Assembly: GCA_963788505.1 (NCBI GenBank) | Contig: CAWBGY010000009.1 | Coordinates: 1,116,001-1,180,000, forward strand | Reading direction: 5' to 3' | Origin: JAIQFF01 sp963788505 | GTDB lineage: Bacteria; Acidobacteriota; Terriglobia; Terriglobales; Acidobacteriaceae | DNA length: 64,000 nucleotides | In this document: piece after piece, positions 1 to 8,778 of the stretch | Numbering within the stretch: position 1 is the stretch's first letter | Layout of the letters: every line of letters begins with the position of its first letter | The notes under the pieces: model-generated | The model's input: only the letters and a program-made list of their open reading frames with translations | Told to the model about the DNA's origin: nothing | The model's database searches: none | Program-made: the position numbers and the translations under genes

Positions 1-1
1 C

Positions 2-220
2 GCCGTCACTTTCGATGCCCTGGGCTGGCACATGGCGGAACGCTGTCAGAAGGCGGGCCTGCTCGTCGGCGATGCGCTCGATATCGCGTTCACCATCGAC
101 TACAACGATCACCCGGAGTATGGCGGACTCGAACTCGGTCTGCGAGACTTTGCGCCACCGGAGAAAGCCGCCGACGGTACCCGGTCGGTCGAGCCTGAGA
201 AGACCGCCGCCGGACTGTGA
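2..220 (+). CDS. recJ: RecJ single-strand-specific exonuclease, C-terminal end (partial)
   Basis: The gene runs in from the left edge; the last 72 codons are visible and end in TGA. The residues FDALGWHMAERC and the tail GLELGLRDFAP match the C-terminal OB-fold region of RecJ, the 5'-3' ssDNA exonuclease of recombination and mismatch repair. The catalytic DHH and DHHA1 domains lie outside the window, so the assignment rests on the tail alone. It is followed by a reverse-strand ABC ATPase gene and then the lptC/lptB/rpoN/hpf block. Confidence 0.75.
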   Translation, partial: AVTFDALGWHMAERCQKAGLLVGDALDIAFTIDYNDHPEYGGLELGLRDFAPPEKAADGTRSVEPEKTAAGL

Positions 221-327
221 ATTGGTTCCCAGCGAAGGCTCGTGGTGCGCAAGGCTGAGAGCTCGTTCACTGAGATCTGAGAACTGCTTTTAACAATTAA
301 CGCCGGTTCGATGACACTATGTCGTCT

Positions 328-1116
328 CTACCACATGTGGTAGTAGCCGTTGCGCTGGTCCACCTCCACCTTGGTCCTGAACAGACCCGCCAGACGATCC
401 GGCCGCAGCATCTCATCTTTTGGCCCGTCCGCGGTGATGCGGCCGTTCGACATCAGGAGCACGCGCTCGATTTCCGGAATCAAGTCGGAAAGATCGTGGG
501 TGACCAGGATGATTCCGATGCCGGTTTTCGCCAGTGAACTCATGCCCTGACGCAAACTGTGCCGGGCGAAGACGTCCAGTGAGTTGCTGGGTTCATCAAA
601 CAACAGGGCTCGCGGCTTGTGAACCAGGGCGCGGGCGATGAGCACACGCCGCGCTTCACCCGAAGACATCTCGCAGACCGGACGTTCCGCCAGGTGCGAT
701 ATTTCCAGCTGCGCCAGAGCGGCCTCGGCCAACTGCCGATGCCGGGGATCGACCACGTGGTGAGGGAAGATGCGGGCGCTACTGAAGAAGCCGGACAAGA
801 CTACATCGCGTCCGCAAGCCTCACCGGAGCTTTTAGAGAGAAGATCGTTCGACACAATACCGAGCATCGAACGCAGTTCGAAGACATCCCAGCGGTCCTG
901 CCCCAGGATGGTCATCGAAGAGCCGTCCCGGGCTACGGGATAGCATTCCCGCGTGATGGTCTTGATTAACGTGGACTTACCACAGCCGTTGGGACCCAGA
1001 ATGGCCACATGTTCGTCGCCGCGGATGACCAGGCTGAAATCTTCCAGCGCGATTTTCTGGCCGCGCATCACACAGATATTCTGCAAATCCAGTAAAGCAG
1101 GCTCTTGCCGGTTCAT
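328..1116 (-). CDS. ABC transporter ATP-binding protein (ModF/YlmA-like)
   Basis: A 262-residue stand-alone ABC ATPase. Visible motifs are a Walker A GPNGCGKST near residue 40, a signature MSSGEARR, a Walker B ALLFDEPSNSLD and a switch histidine in LVTHDLSDL. The open frame continues far upstream on the reverse strand, but that part is antisense to lptC. The ATG at 1116 gives an N-terminus MNRQEPALLDLQN typical of the family. No permease gene is adjacent, so the substrate is unknown; ModF/YlmA-type proteins are often orphan ATPases. It stands alone on its strand between recJ and lptC, with a strong hairpin just upstream. Confidence 0.85.
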   Translation of the reverse strand: MNRQEPALLDLQNICVMRGQKIALEDFSLVIRGDEHVAILGPNGCGKSTLIKTITRECYPVARDGSSMTILGQDRWDVFELRSMLGIVSNDLLSKSSGEACGRDVVLSGFFSSARIFPHHVVDPRHRQLAEAALAQLEISHLAERPVCEMSSGEARRVLIARALVHKPRALLFDEPSNSLDVFARHSLRQGMSSLAKTGIGIILVTHDLSDLIPEIERVLLMSNGRITADGPKDEMLRPDRLAGLFRTKVEVDQRNGYYHMW

Positions 1117-1173
1117 GGTGCTTCTGAGTTTAGACGATGACTCGATTCTTGTTGAGCAGCTGTCGAAAGATGT

Positions 1174-1240
1174 AGGCGCGAGCGTCCCGCTCGTGCGGCA
1201 GCGTTTGGGGTGACGCCGCACGAGCGGGACGCTCGCGCCT
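1174..1240. repeat. Perfect 26-bp inverted repeat
   Basis: Arms 1174-1199 and 1215-1240 are exact reverse complements separated by 15 nt. They are rich in GCGAGCG/CGCTCGC. The element lies between the divergent starts of the ABC ATPase (1116) and the lptC-like gene (1261). It resembles a REP-type palindrome more than a terminator because no T-tract follows on either strand. Confidence 0.85.
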
Positions 1241-1260
1241 GCATGTAGACTTGTCCGTGG

Positions 1261-3513
1261 ATGTCTATTCAGATTTCCGAGCTTCGTCGCTGGTTTGCGA
1301 TCGGCGCCATCGGCCTCTTGCTGGTGGTAGCGGCGGTATATTTCTACGCCCGCAACAAGGTGCAGAATGCGCTCAAGGAAGTGCCCGCGAAAATCGGAGT
1401 TGAAATCCAGCAGAGCGCAAAGGGTTTCACCGTTTCCCGCTCCGAACAGGGGCACACCATATGGAAGATTCAGGCCAGCAAGGCGGTGCAATACAAGCAG
1501 GGCGGGCGCGCCGAGTTGCATGACGTCACCATCACGCTTTACGGTCGCGATTCCAGCCGCTTCGACCAGATCTATGGCGCGGATTTTGAATATGATCCGC
1601 AATCCGGCGATGTCATCGGCAAAGGCGAGGTCCAGATGGATCTGGAGGCCAACCCGGAAGGCCTGCTTCATCCCGACCAGGCGACGCCCAAAGAGCTGAA
1701 AAATCCGGTCCATCTCACCACCACGAACCTCCTTTTTAACCAGAAAACCGGGAACGCGATCACCCGTGAGAAAGTGGAGTTCAGCCTTCCCCAGGCCAGC
1801 GGGTCCGCTGTGGGCCTCAGCTACGTCGCCAATACAACCATCCTTACTCTGCAGTCGCAGGTTGATGTCGTCTTCCATGGCGCCACCCCGGCTCGGCTGA
1901 CCGCGATTCATGGCACGATTACCAAGAATCCGCGAGTGGTTGACTTCGATCTTCCGCGGCTCGAGAGCGGCGCCCGGCACGCCTCAGCCGACAAAGGCAC
2001 GCTTTTCCTGCGTCCAGACAACATGGTGGAACGTATTCTGGCCAGCGGAAACGTGCAGGTCGAATCTGCGGACTCGGGCTCCGAGAAAGTTCAGTCCAAC
2101 CAGTTGGAATTACTCATGGCGGTTCGGCAGGAGACTCTGCGTTCCGCCACTTTCTGGGGAGATGTCAGGATAGAGAATTCGGGTCCGCAGCCCCTGCAAG
2201 GAAATGCCGGCCGGGTTGTCCTGAATTTCACCGGAAACAACGTGCTGCGCACGGTGCACAGCCAGGACAACGTCAGGTTGGTGCAGCATCAGAAACCGGC
2301 GACGGCATCCGCCGGGGCACAGGATGTAGAGATTACGGCGTCAGCAATAGATTTCCTGGTGGCCGATGGCCGCAGTCTGCAACGCGCCGATACTTCCGGA
2401 CCCGCGCAGATTGCCCTCCGGCCGACTCCCGCGAACGGACAGCAGACCCTGGTGACGGCAGCCAAGTTTCAAGCCCGCTTCGATGATTTGGGACAGCTGG
2501 CTTCCGTCCATGGCGCCCCGAGTGCCCGCATCGTGTCGCAAGCGCCGGGCCAGCCGGACCGCGTCAGCACCAGCAATGTGCTTGAGGCCTCCTTTCACCC
2601 GGGAAGCGGCATAGATTCGATCGTGCAGCAGGGAAACGTCGCTTACCGGGATGGCGATCGCAAAGCCTGGGGCGACCGCGCCATTTACACGCCTGCCGAC
2701 CAGATGCTGGGGCTGAGCGGCTCTCCGCGCGTCATCGACGGCGGCATGACCACCACCAGCCGGACCATGCGCCTGAATCGCGCGACAGGGGACGCCTTCG
2801 CCGAGGGCGAGGTCAAGAGCACCTACAGCGACTTGAAAGCGCAGCCCAACGGTGCGCTTCTGGCTGCGTCAGACCCCATACACGTGACTGCCCGCTCGAT
2901 GACGGCCCACAGCAGTCCGGCCATTGCCCTGTACACGGGAGACGCGCGCCTCTGGCAGAACGCCAACGTGATTCAGGCCCCGTCGATCGAATTCGACCGT
3001 GAGCACAGGTCGGTCGTTGCCCGAGGGTCGCCAGCCCAACCAGTGTCCACTGTGCTGGTGGAGACCGAAAAGAGTGGAAAAGTCACCCCGGTGAAGATCA
3101 CTTCCGACCGCTTGAGCTACACGGACAGCCAACGGAAGGCCCACTTCGAGGGCGCCGTGCAAGCCCAGGGGGGAGATCTTACGATCACCGCGAATGTGAT
3201 GGATGTGTTTCTTCAGTCTCGGGACCAAGCGACTCCGAATCAGTCACTTGCAGGAGCGGGGAAGATCGACCACATCATCGCCAGAGAGCAGGTGGTGATC
3301 GTCCAGCCGGGACGCAGAGCCATCGGCGATCAGCTGGTTTACACCACGTCCGACGACAAGTTTGTCTTGAGCGGCGGTTCTCCTAGCATTTTTGATGCCG
3401 AACACGGCAAGATTACCGGGGTTTCGTTGACTTTGTTCAGGCACGATGGTAGGGTTTTGGTCGAAGGCAATAATACATCCCCTACCGTCACCCAGACGCG
3501 AGTGGCACGTTAA
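1261..3513 (+). CDS. lptC: Fused LptC / OstA(LptA)-type lipopolysaccharide export protein
   Basis: A 750-residue envelope protein. An N-terminal membrane anchor at about residues 11-30 (WFAIGAIGLLLVVAAVYFY) is followed by an LptC-like domain with the features RAELHDVTITLYGRD and FDQIYGADFEYD. Then come several beta-rich OstA-like stretches (for example FEGAVQAQGGDLTITAN near 620). Classical LptC is about 190 residues and LptA about 180, so this reads as a bridge with extra beta-jellyroll segments. It abuts lptB with no gap (TAA then ATG), which supports a role in carrying lipopolysaccharide across the periplasm. The exact number of OstA modules is inferred by eye. Confidence 0.8.
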   Translation: MSIQISELRRWFAIGAIGLLLVVAAVYFYARNKVQNALKEVPAKIGVEIQQSAKGFTVSRSEQGHTIWKIQASKAVQYKQGGRAELHDVTITLYGRDSSRFDQIYGADFEYDPQSGDVIGKGEVQMDLEANPEGLLHPDQATPKELKNPVHLTTTNLLFNQKTGNAITREKVEFSLPQASGSAVGLSYVANTTILTLQSQVDVVFHGATPARLTAIHGTITKNPRVVDFDLPRLESGARHASADKGTLFLRPDNMVERILASGNVQVESADSGSEKVQSNQLELLMAVRQETLRSATFWGDVRIENSGPQPLQGNAGRVVLNFTGNNVLRTVHSQDNVRLVQHQKPATASAGAQDVEITASAIDFLVADGRSLQRADTSGPAQIALRPTPANGQQTLVTAAKFQARFDDLGQLASVHGAPSARIVSQAPGQPDRVSTSNVLEASFHPGSGIDSIVQQGNVAYRDGDRKAWGDRAIYTPADQMLGLSGSPRVIDGGMTTTSRTMRLNRATGDAFAEGEVKSTYSDLKAQPNGALLAASDPIHVTARSMTAHSSPAIALYTGDARLWQNANVIQAPSIEFDREHRSVVARGSPAQPVSTVLVETEKSGKVTPVKITSDRLSYTDSQRKAHFEGAVQAQGGDLTITANVMDVFLQSRDQATPNQSLAGAGKIDHIIAREQVVIVQPGRRAIGDQLVYTTSDDKFVLSGGSPSIFDAEHGKITGVSLTLFRHDGRVLVEGNNTSPTVTQTRVAR

Positions 3514-4242
3514 ATGCGTACCCTGGCCACAGACGAAATCGGCAAATCTTACCGTGGTCGACGGGTGGTAAACGGGGTCAGTATTCGCGTGGGGCAGGGC
3601 GAAGTTGTTGGTTTACTTGGACCTAACGGCGCCGGCAAGACCACAACCTTCTACGCCATCGTCGGTCTAGTACCGCCTGATACGGGCCGGGTGCTGATCG
3701 ACGAGGAGGAAATCACCGACGTGCCCATGTACCTGAGGGCACGCCAGTACGGGATAAGCTACCTCCCTCAGGAAGCTTCGGTATTCCGCAAGCTTACGGT
3801 TGAGGAAAACATTCTCGCCGTGCTGGAAGCCCAGCCCATCTCCTGGCACGAGCGCCGGGAAAAAATGGAAGAACTGATCGATCAGTTAGGTTTGGAGCAT
3901 ATCCGGCAGAATCGGGGATATGCCCTGTCGGGGGGAGAGCGGCGGCGGGTGGAAATTGCCCGCGCCCTGTGCATCAGCCCCACATTTATTTTGCTGGACG
4001 AACCGTTTTCCGGGATCGACCCGATCGCCGTACTCGATCTGCAGAAGATCATCAGCGATCTGAAAACGAGCGGAATCGGGGTATTGATCACCGACCACAA
4101 CGTGCGCGAGACGTTGGCCGTCACCGACCGGGCCTACATCATAGACGGCGGACGAATTTTAGCCTCGGGAATGCCCGAGCAGCTGGCCAGCGATCCCCAG
4201 GTGCGGAAGGTGTATCTGGGCGAGAGTTTCTCGCTGGTGTAG
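3514..4242 (+). CDS. lptB: LptB, lipopolysaccharide export ABC ATPase
   Basis: A 242-residue cytoplasmic ATPase that powers the LptFG extractor. Walker A GPNGAGKTT is at residues 36-44, signature LSGGERRRVEIARAL, Walker B FILLDEPFSGID, and the switch region is LITDHNVRETL; all are typical of LptB. Its ATG follows directly on the stop codon of the LptC-like gene, so the two are translated from one message. rpoN follows 103 bases on, the gene order known from many Gram-negative bacteria. lptF and lptG are not in the window. Confidence 0.95.
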   Translation: MRTLATDEIGKSYRGRRVVNGVSIRVGQGEVVGLLGPNGAGKTTTFYAIVGLVPPDTGRVLIDEEEITDVPMYLRARQYGISYLPQEASVFRKLTVEENILAVLEAQPISWHERREKMEELIDQLGLEHIRQNRGYALSGGERRRVEIARALCISPTFILLDEPFSGIDPIAVLDLQKIISDLKTSGIGVLITDHNVRETLAVTDRAYIIDGGRILASGMPEQLASDPQVRKVYLGESFSLV

Positions 4243-4247
4243 GAGTG

Positions 4248-4342
4248 CAGTCGTCAGTCGTCGGTCTTCAGCCACCCCAGCTTCGGCCAACGAGTGACGG
4301 ACAAGCTTTCTCTGACGACTGAAGACCGACGACTGACGACTG
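4248..4342. repeat. Inverted repeat with 7-nt periodic arms
   Basis: Arms 4248-4271 and 4319-4342 are exact 24-bp reverse complements with a 47-nt loop. Each arm is a degenerate tandem of CAGTCGT-like heptamers. The right arm ends three bases before the rpoN start codon, so a transcript would place a stable hairpin at the rpoN ribosome-binding region. The same design recurs at 35194, 35862, 37153 and 38374. Confidence 0.85.
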
Positions 4343-4345
4343 AAT

Positions 4346-6124
4346 ATGGTTCTTCTTCAACCCAAGTTGCACTTGAGACTGTCGCAGCGGCAGATTCTCA
4401 CGCCCGGCCTGGTGCAGATGGTCAGCGTGCTCGCGCTCAACAAGCTCGAGCTCCGCGACATGATCACTGCCGAGATGGTGGAGAACCCGGTGCTGGAGGA
4501 ACTGGAAGATTCCGTTCCCCTGCTCGATGATGCCGCCCGCCAGGAAGAAGATCGGGAACGGATCAAGCCGGAAGAAAACACAGTCACGGCGGAAGAAAAG
4601 AAAGATCCCTTCGAGGAAATCGATTTTGGCTCGTTCTTTCAGGAATATCTCGATCCCGGCTATCGCAGCCGGAGCGAGATGGAAGAAATCGAGCGGCCGT
4701 CATTCGAGAATTTTCTCTCCAAGCCTACGACTCTCTCCGACCACCTGGCGTGGCAGCTGGGAGCCTTGTCGGTGCGACCGGAAGTTCGCGAAGCGGCCGA
4801 AGTCATCATTGGCAATCTCAGTGAAGATGGATACCTGATCGCCAGTGACGAAGAGCTGCTGGGCATCGCTCCGCCCGCCGCTCCGGAAGTTGACGCGAGC
4901 ATCGCGGAAAACGTGGTCAAGGAAGCGGCTGCGCTCGGGCTGGCCACGGATCCGGAAGAAGCAGAATCACCAGCCGGCGAGGCTGACGCCGCGTTGTCTT
5001 CCGACTGGGACGCACTGGATACTTCTGATCTGGCGTCTGCCGTCGGCAGCGACGGAGCGGCAGTTGCGCCTGCTCCGGAAACGGTCACACCTGCTCCCGC
5101 ACCGCAGCCCGAGCCTGTGGCTCCGAAAAAGTCGGCGCAACCTCTCTTTAAGCCCAGTTTCAAAGTTGACGATCTGCATGAAGCCCTGGATCTGGTGCGC
5201 CAGATGGATCCTCCCGGGGTTGCCTGTCGCGACTTGCGCGATTGTCTGCTCTATCAATTGCGCTACCACCAGGCGCAACTGGCCACGCACAAGAATGGAA
5301 ACGGCGAGGCCACCGCACGCGTGCTGTCGGATGCGGTTGCCATCGTCGACCAGCATCTGCGCGCTTTACAGAACAAGCAGTACAAGGAAATCGCGCGCGC
5401 CATCGGACGGACCCCGGAAGCGGTGCAGGAAGCGCTGGACTACATCCGCACGCTCGATCCCCGCCCCGGCCTGCGCTACAACAAGAGCCAGCCGCGCCTG
5501 ATCGAACCCGATGTGGCGTTCATCAAGCATGGCGATGAGTGGCTGGTGATGATGAACGAAGACGATGTTCCGGTGCTGCGCCTGAATCCCGCCTACAAGC
5601 GCCTGCTGACCCGCGACACCAACGACAAAGACACCCGCAACTACGTCAAAGAGCGCTACAAGAGCGCCATCCAGCTGATCAAGAACATCGAGCAGCGCAA
5701 GCAAACCATCACGAAAGTCTGCTATGCCATCGTCACCCGGCAGCAGGATTTTCTGGAAAAAGGCATCGACCAGCTCAAACCGATGATGATCAAAGAAGTC
5801 GCCGAGGAAATCGGCGTGCATCCCTCTACGGTAAGCCGGGCGGTCGCCAGCAAATATGCCCACACCCCCCAGGGCGTATTCGAATTGCGCTATTTCTTCA
5901 GCGAGAGCGTGAACGGCCCGCAAGGCGGCAACACCTCGTTGCTCATCCTGAAGCGCCGGGTCAAGAAGCTCATCGAGGAAGAAGACCCAAGCCGCCCGTT
6001 GACCGACGAGCAGATCACCAGGATTCTGCAGTCACAAGGCATCCAGGTCACGCGCCGCACGGTGGCGAAATACCGGGAAGACATGCGCATCCCCAGCACT
6101 CATCAGCGCAGAGTTAAGAAATAA
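4346..6124 (+). CDS. rpoN: RNA polymerase sigma-54 factor
   Basis: A 592-residue sigma-54. The Gln/Leu-rich activator-interacting region I is at the N-terminus (LSQRQILTPGLVQM), a core-binding region includes NLSEDGYL near 156 and DPPGVACRDL near 287, and a helix-turn-helix reads GVHPSTVSRAVASKY. The RpoN box TRRTVAKYRE near the C-terminus contacts the -24 element. Typical RpoN is about 480-500 residues; the surplus is an acidic, Ala/Pro-rich stretch at roughly 172-268 inserted in the core-binding domain. It sits in the conserved lptB-rpoN-hpf order. A likely client is the NtrC-type regulator at 57326-58741. Confidence 0.96.
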   Translation: MVLLQPKLHLRLSQRQILTPGLVQMVSVLALNKLELRDMITAEMVENPVLEELEDSVPLLDDAARQEEDRERIKPEENTVTAEEKKDPFEEIDFGSFFQEYLDPGYRSRSEMEEIERPSFENFLSKPTTLSDHLAWQLGALSVRPEVREAAEVIIGNLSEDGYLIASDEELLGIAPPAAPEVDASIAENVVKEAAALGLATDPEEAESPAGEADAALSSDWDALDTSDLASAVGSDGAAVAPAPETVTPAPAPQPEPVAPKKSAQPLFKPSFKVDDLHEALDLVRQMDPPGVACRDLRDCLLYQLRYHQAQLATHKNGNGEATARVLSDAVAIVDQHLRALQNKQYKEIARAIGRTPEAVQEALDYIRTLDPRPGLRYNKSQPRLIEPDVAFIKHGDEWLVMMNEDDVPVLRLNPAYKRLLTRDTNDKDTRNYVKERYKSAIQLIKNIEQRKQTITKVCYAIVTRQQDFLEKGIDQLKPMMIKEVAEEIGVHPSTVSRAVASKYAHTPQGVFELRYFFSESVNGPQGGNTSLLILKRRVKKLIEEEDPSRPLTDEQITRILQSQGIQVTRRTVAKYREDMRIPSTHQRRVKK

Positions 6125-6151
6125 AGCGGGAAGCTGCGGAAGACTGTGAGT

Positions 6152-6348
6152 TGTCATCCTGAGCGGAGTGAAAACTTCGCTTGGCGAAGTTTCCACGCAG
6201 TCGAAGGACCCCTAGGCGCTGCACTTTCGCCGCAAAATTTAATGAAAATAATGCATTCCCGCTCCCTTGCGACATTTAAGATGCGAGGGGTCCTTCGACT
6301 TCACCAGACCATTCGCAAGCGAACGGCCTGGTTACGCTCAGGATGACA
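6152..6348. repeat. Convergent pair of variable-core repeat elements (family A)
   Basis: Copy 6152-6213 (+) and copy 6286-6348 (-) share the outer sequences TGTCATCCTGAGCG and GTCGAAGGACCCCT-like (in the minus copy the second flank varies slightly). Each has its own internal palindrome: AACTTCGC...GCGAAGTT in the first, CATTCGC/GCGAACG in the second. They occupy the rpoN-hpf gap and face each other across a 72-nt AT-richer spacer. Confidence 0.85.
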
Positions 6349-6402
6349 TGGCTAGAGTTCCCGCACTCTCTTAAGTCCGTTCCTGGAAGAAAAGGGGCGC
6401 TC

Positions 6403-6999
6403 ATGAACGTAGAATTTACCGGCAGACACTACGAAATCACTCCTGCCATCCGCAAGTCGGTCGAAACCGGCCTGACCAAAATCCGCAAAATCCTGGGCGA
6501 CAAATTCGATGCCAAGGTCATTCTGGCCATCGAGAAGCGCCGCCACAAGGCGGAGATCACGATCAGCCCGCGCAACGGGCCTCTGGTCGGCGAGGCCCAG
6601 GCCGGCGACATGAAGTCTGCCGTCAACGCAGCCCTCGACCACCTGGAAAAGCAGGCGGTCAAATACAAGACGCGATGGCGCAGCAAGAAACGCCATGACC
6701 TGAAGAAATGGAATGGCAAGGAAGCCCAGCAGGATAGCCTGCCGGCCGCCATCGGACTCGGCGAAACCACAGAGATTTCACTGGTGGTGCACAAATTTCC
6801 CGCCGTCGCCAAGTCGACAGAAGTGCATCTGGTTCGCTCCGAGGACGCCGTCGCCCTGCGCCCCATGACGCTGGAGGAAGCGATAAAGGAGGCGCACTTC
6901 CGCGACCGCGATGTGTTCGTCTTCCGCGATCCCAAAGGCAAAGTGATGGTCCTGCACCGCAACCGGGACGGAAAGCTGGAACTGATCGAAGCACCGTAA
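6403..6999 (+). CDS. hpf: Ribosome hibernation-promoting factor, long form
   Basis: A 198-residue HPF/RaiA family protein. The N-terminal domain (MNVEFTGRHYEITPAIR to about residue 105) has the S30AE fold that binds between the 30S head and body. The C-terminal domain (LRPMTLEEAIKEAHF, DVFVFRDPKGKVMVLHRNRDG) is the long-form module that dimerises ribosomes into 100S particles. The frame is open back to 6343, but the ATG at 6403 fits the family N-terminus and has a purine-rich GGAAGAAAAGGGG upstream. It follows rpoN as in many genomes. The ptsN and rapZ genes often found next are absent. Confidence 0.93.
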   Translation: MNVEFTGRHYEITPAIRKSVETGLTKIRKILGDKFDAKVILAIEKRRHKAEITISPRNGPLVGEAQAGDMKSAVNAALDHLEKQAVKYKTRWRSKKRHDLKKWNGKEAQQDSLPAAIGLGETTEISLVVHKFPAVAKSTEVHLVRSEDAVALRPMTLEEAIKEAHFRDRDVFVFRDPKGKVMVLHRNRDGKLELIEAP

Positions 7000-7168
7000 G
7001 AACAGTCGTCGGTCGTCAGACGTCAGTCGTCAGCCAACTTCCACTGCTCGTGTGGGGACGGGTCTCCGACCCGTCCAGGCCGAGCAGAGCTTGGCTAGGT
7101 TTGAGTGTAGGGCGGGCACTCCTGCCCGCCAACCCGTGCGGCTGCATTGCCGTAACGGGGCTATTCAA
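7000..7168. other. Intergenic spacer with heptamer repeat and short hairpins
   Basis: Contains a CAGTCGT-type heptamer run at 7003-7033 with no obvious matching arm nearby, and two short GC-rich hairpins of the form GGACGGGT/ACCCGTCC and GGCGGGCA/TGCCCGCC. It separates hpf from the convergent transglutaminase-like gene and could act as a bidirectional transcription stop. No coding signal seen. Confidence 0.5.
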
Positions 7169-7981
7169 TCACGCGGCGGGAACTTCTTCCGTAACCACGG
7201 AAAACCCAGTCAAGTTGGCAATTCCAAAAGATGTTGTAATGGCGACGTCAGATGCGTCCCTGCCCGTCGCCATCAACACCCGACCAATCCGCGGCTGGGT
7301 ATGACGCGCATCAAATGTCCACCAGCGATTTTGCAAATAGACTTCGAACCAGGCGCTGAAATCCATGGGTGTGAGCCCTTTGGGGACGCCGATGTCGCCC
7401 AGGTATCCGGTGGCGTAGCGGGCTGGAATGTTAAGGGCGCGGCAGAAGGTGACCGCCAGGTGCTGAAAATCGCGGCATACTCCGGTGCGCTCGGTAAACA
7501 CGTCCAGGGCCGTTTTCGACGAACGTGCGTGCTGGTATCCGAACGCCACTTTCCAGTTCACCCAGCCGCAAATGGCCTGCACGCGGCTCCATCCCGGCTT
7601 CAGGTGGCCGAACAATTCGACCGCGATATTCGACAGCCGGTCCACCTCGCAATAGCGGCTATTCAGCAGGTAGCGAAGCAGGTCTGGTGGCAACTCTTGG
7701 ACCGGATGCTCCTGTGCATCGGGGTCAACCGCATCCGGCGTTCCCGGGTCCTCGATCAAAGTGGAGCTGCTCAGTCGAAGAGGGCCTGCGGGCGCGACCC
7801 ATCGGGCACAGCGGTTACCGTAGCTGTCGATGTAACTTTCTACTTTTACTTCCGGGCTTATGCTCAATTCATCCGGTTCGCGCAGGTCGGAGACACGGGA
7901 TGGATGCACGTGCAACATCCCGACCATGGCCACGGTGGCTGGGATTTCGAATTGAATGTCGTATCCCAAACGGATCAGCAT
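7169..7981 (-). CDS. Transglutaminase-like cysteine-protease-fold protein
   Basis: A 270-residue protein of the bacterial transglutaminase-like superfamily (COG1305 type). The nucleophile region TGVCRDFQHLA places the cysteine at residue 169, followed by RALNIPARYATGYL, as in the family. The segment that normally carries the catalytic histidine reads MDFSAWFEVYL, with Ser at 209; the following FDARH supplies Asp 225 and a nearby His. From memory, this S-for-H form with the RIGRVLMATGRDASDVA tail belongs to a recognised subfamily, so it is not clearly inactive. No signal peptide is visible. Substrate unknown. It is convergent with hpf. Confidence 0.85.
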   Translation of the reverse strand: MLIRLGYDIQFEIPATVAMVGMLHVHPSRVSDLREPDELSISPEVKVESYIDSYGNRCARWVAPAGPLRLSSSTLIEDPGTPDAVDPDAQEHPVQELPPDLLRYLLNSRYCEVDRLSNIAVELFGHLKPGWSRVQAICGWVNWKVAFGYQHARSSKTALDVFTERTGVCRDFQHLAVTFCRALNIPARYATGYLGDIGVPKGLTPMDFSAWFEVYLQNRWWTFDARHTQPRIGRVLMATGRDASDVAITTSFGIANLTGFSVVTEEVPAA

Positions 7982-8148
7982 GGGTAGAGCCTTCTTGGTC
8001 TTTCCCGCAGGAAAGACAGTACGACGTGGGCCGGTCGCTGCCGGCGATCATTATTACCTATCGGGAGGCATGCGGTGGATTCAAAATCCGAATCGGCGCT
8101 ACTAATATACTTCGGCAAATCGCTGAAACGAGTGGAGGGAACTCCAAG

Positions 8149-8697
8149 ATGATCCGACTCCGAGAGGCGGTTCTTACCGCGCTGCTCGCAACTGCTTTCG
8201 CTTTCGGCCTTCCGTCGCTCGCGGCGCAAACATCGCGGCATTCTGGCCCAGACGCGAAGGCATGCCAGCTCATGCCGGCTTCGGACCTGGAGGCAAGCTA
8301 CGGGGGCAAGGTCGCAAACCCGCATGGCGCCGATGGAGATTCTTCCACCTGTACGGTGAACATTGGCGGACTCGCGGTCAAGCTGCAGAGCGCACCGCCG
8401 GGAACCGCAGGAGTACCGACCTCGATCGAGCAGGGACTGCTGGGAGCTCGCATGATGTTAGGGGAAGCCAAACAAGCCCCCAAGACCAATATCAGAGACT
8501 TTGGAAAGGTCGGATGCCTGAGGATGAAGATGACGAAAGAATTCGACGGCAAACCTCTGGCGAAGCCTTTGCTCACCACCTCGTGCTTTCTGGTCGAGGG
8601 CGGCTACTTGAACCTGTCGGTGGCCAGCGAAAATCCCAGGCAAGTCGGGTTCGACCTGGTTAAGCGGTTGCTGGAGAAAGCTGCTGCGAGGCGATAG
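8149..8697 (+). CDS. Secreted protein of unknown function
   Basis: A 182-residue protein not recognised beyond its general features. A signal peptide (LREAVLTALLATAFAFGLPSLAAQ) ends near residue 27. The mature part holds four cysteines (in KACQLMP, STCTVNI, VGCLRMK and TTSCFLV), which could form two disulfides. The start at ATG 8149 is chosen because GTGGAGGGA lies 8 bases upstream and a signal peptide follows at once; the longer open frame upstream is antisense to the transglutaminase gene. The divergent gap of 167 bases to that gene probably holds both promoters. Confidence 0.7.
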   Translation: MIRLREAVLTALLATAFAFGLPSLAAQTSRHSGPDAKACQLMPASDLEASYGGKVANPHGADGDSSTCTVNIGGLAVKLQSAPPGTAGVPTSIEQGLLGARMMLGEAKQAPKTNIRDFGKVGCLRMKMTKEFDGKPLAKPLLTTSCFLVEGGYLNLSVASENPRQVGFDLVKRLLEKAAARR

Positions 8698-8778
8698 GGC
8701 TGTCTTGGTTCGCGAGGATACGGCCATCGTGCGGTTTTGCTGTGGCTTTTGATTGAGCCGTCAAGAGGAGGAACAGCA

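Noticed and set aside
328..1980. 550-residue version of the ABC ATPase
   Set aside because: The first 288 codons are antisense to the LptC-like gene and carry no conserved sequence; the family N-terminus is at 1116.
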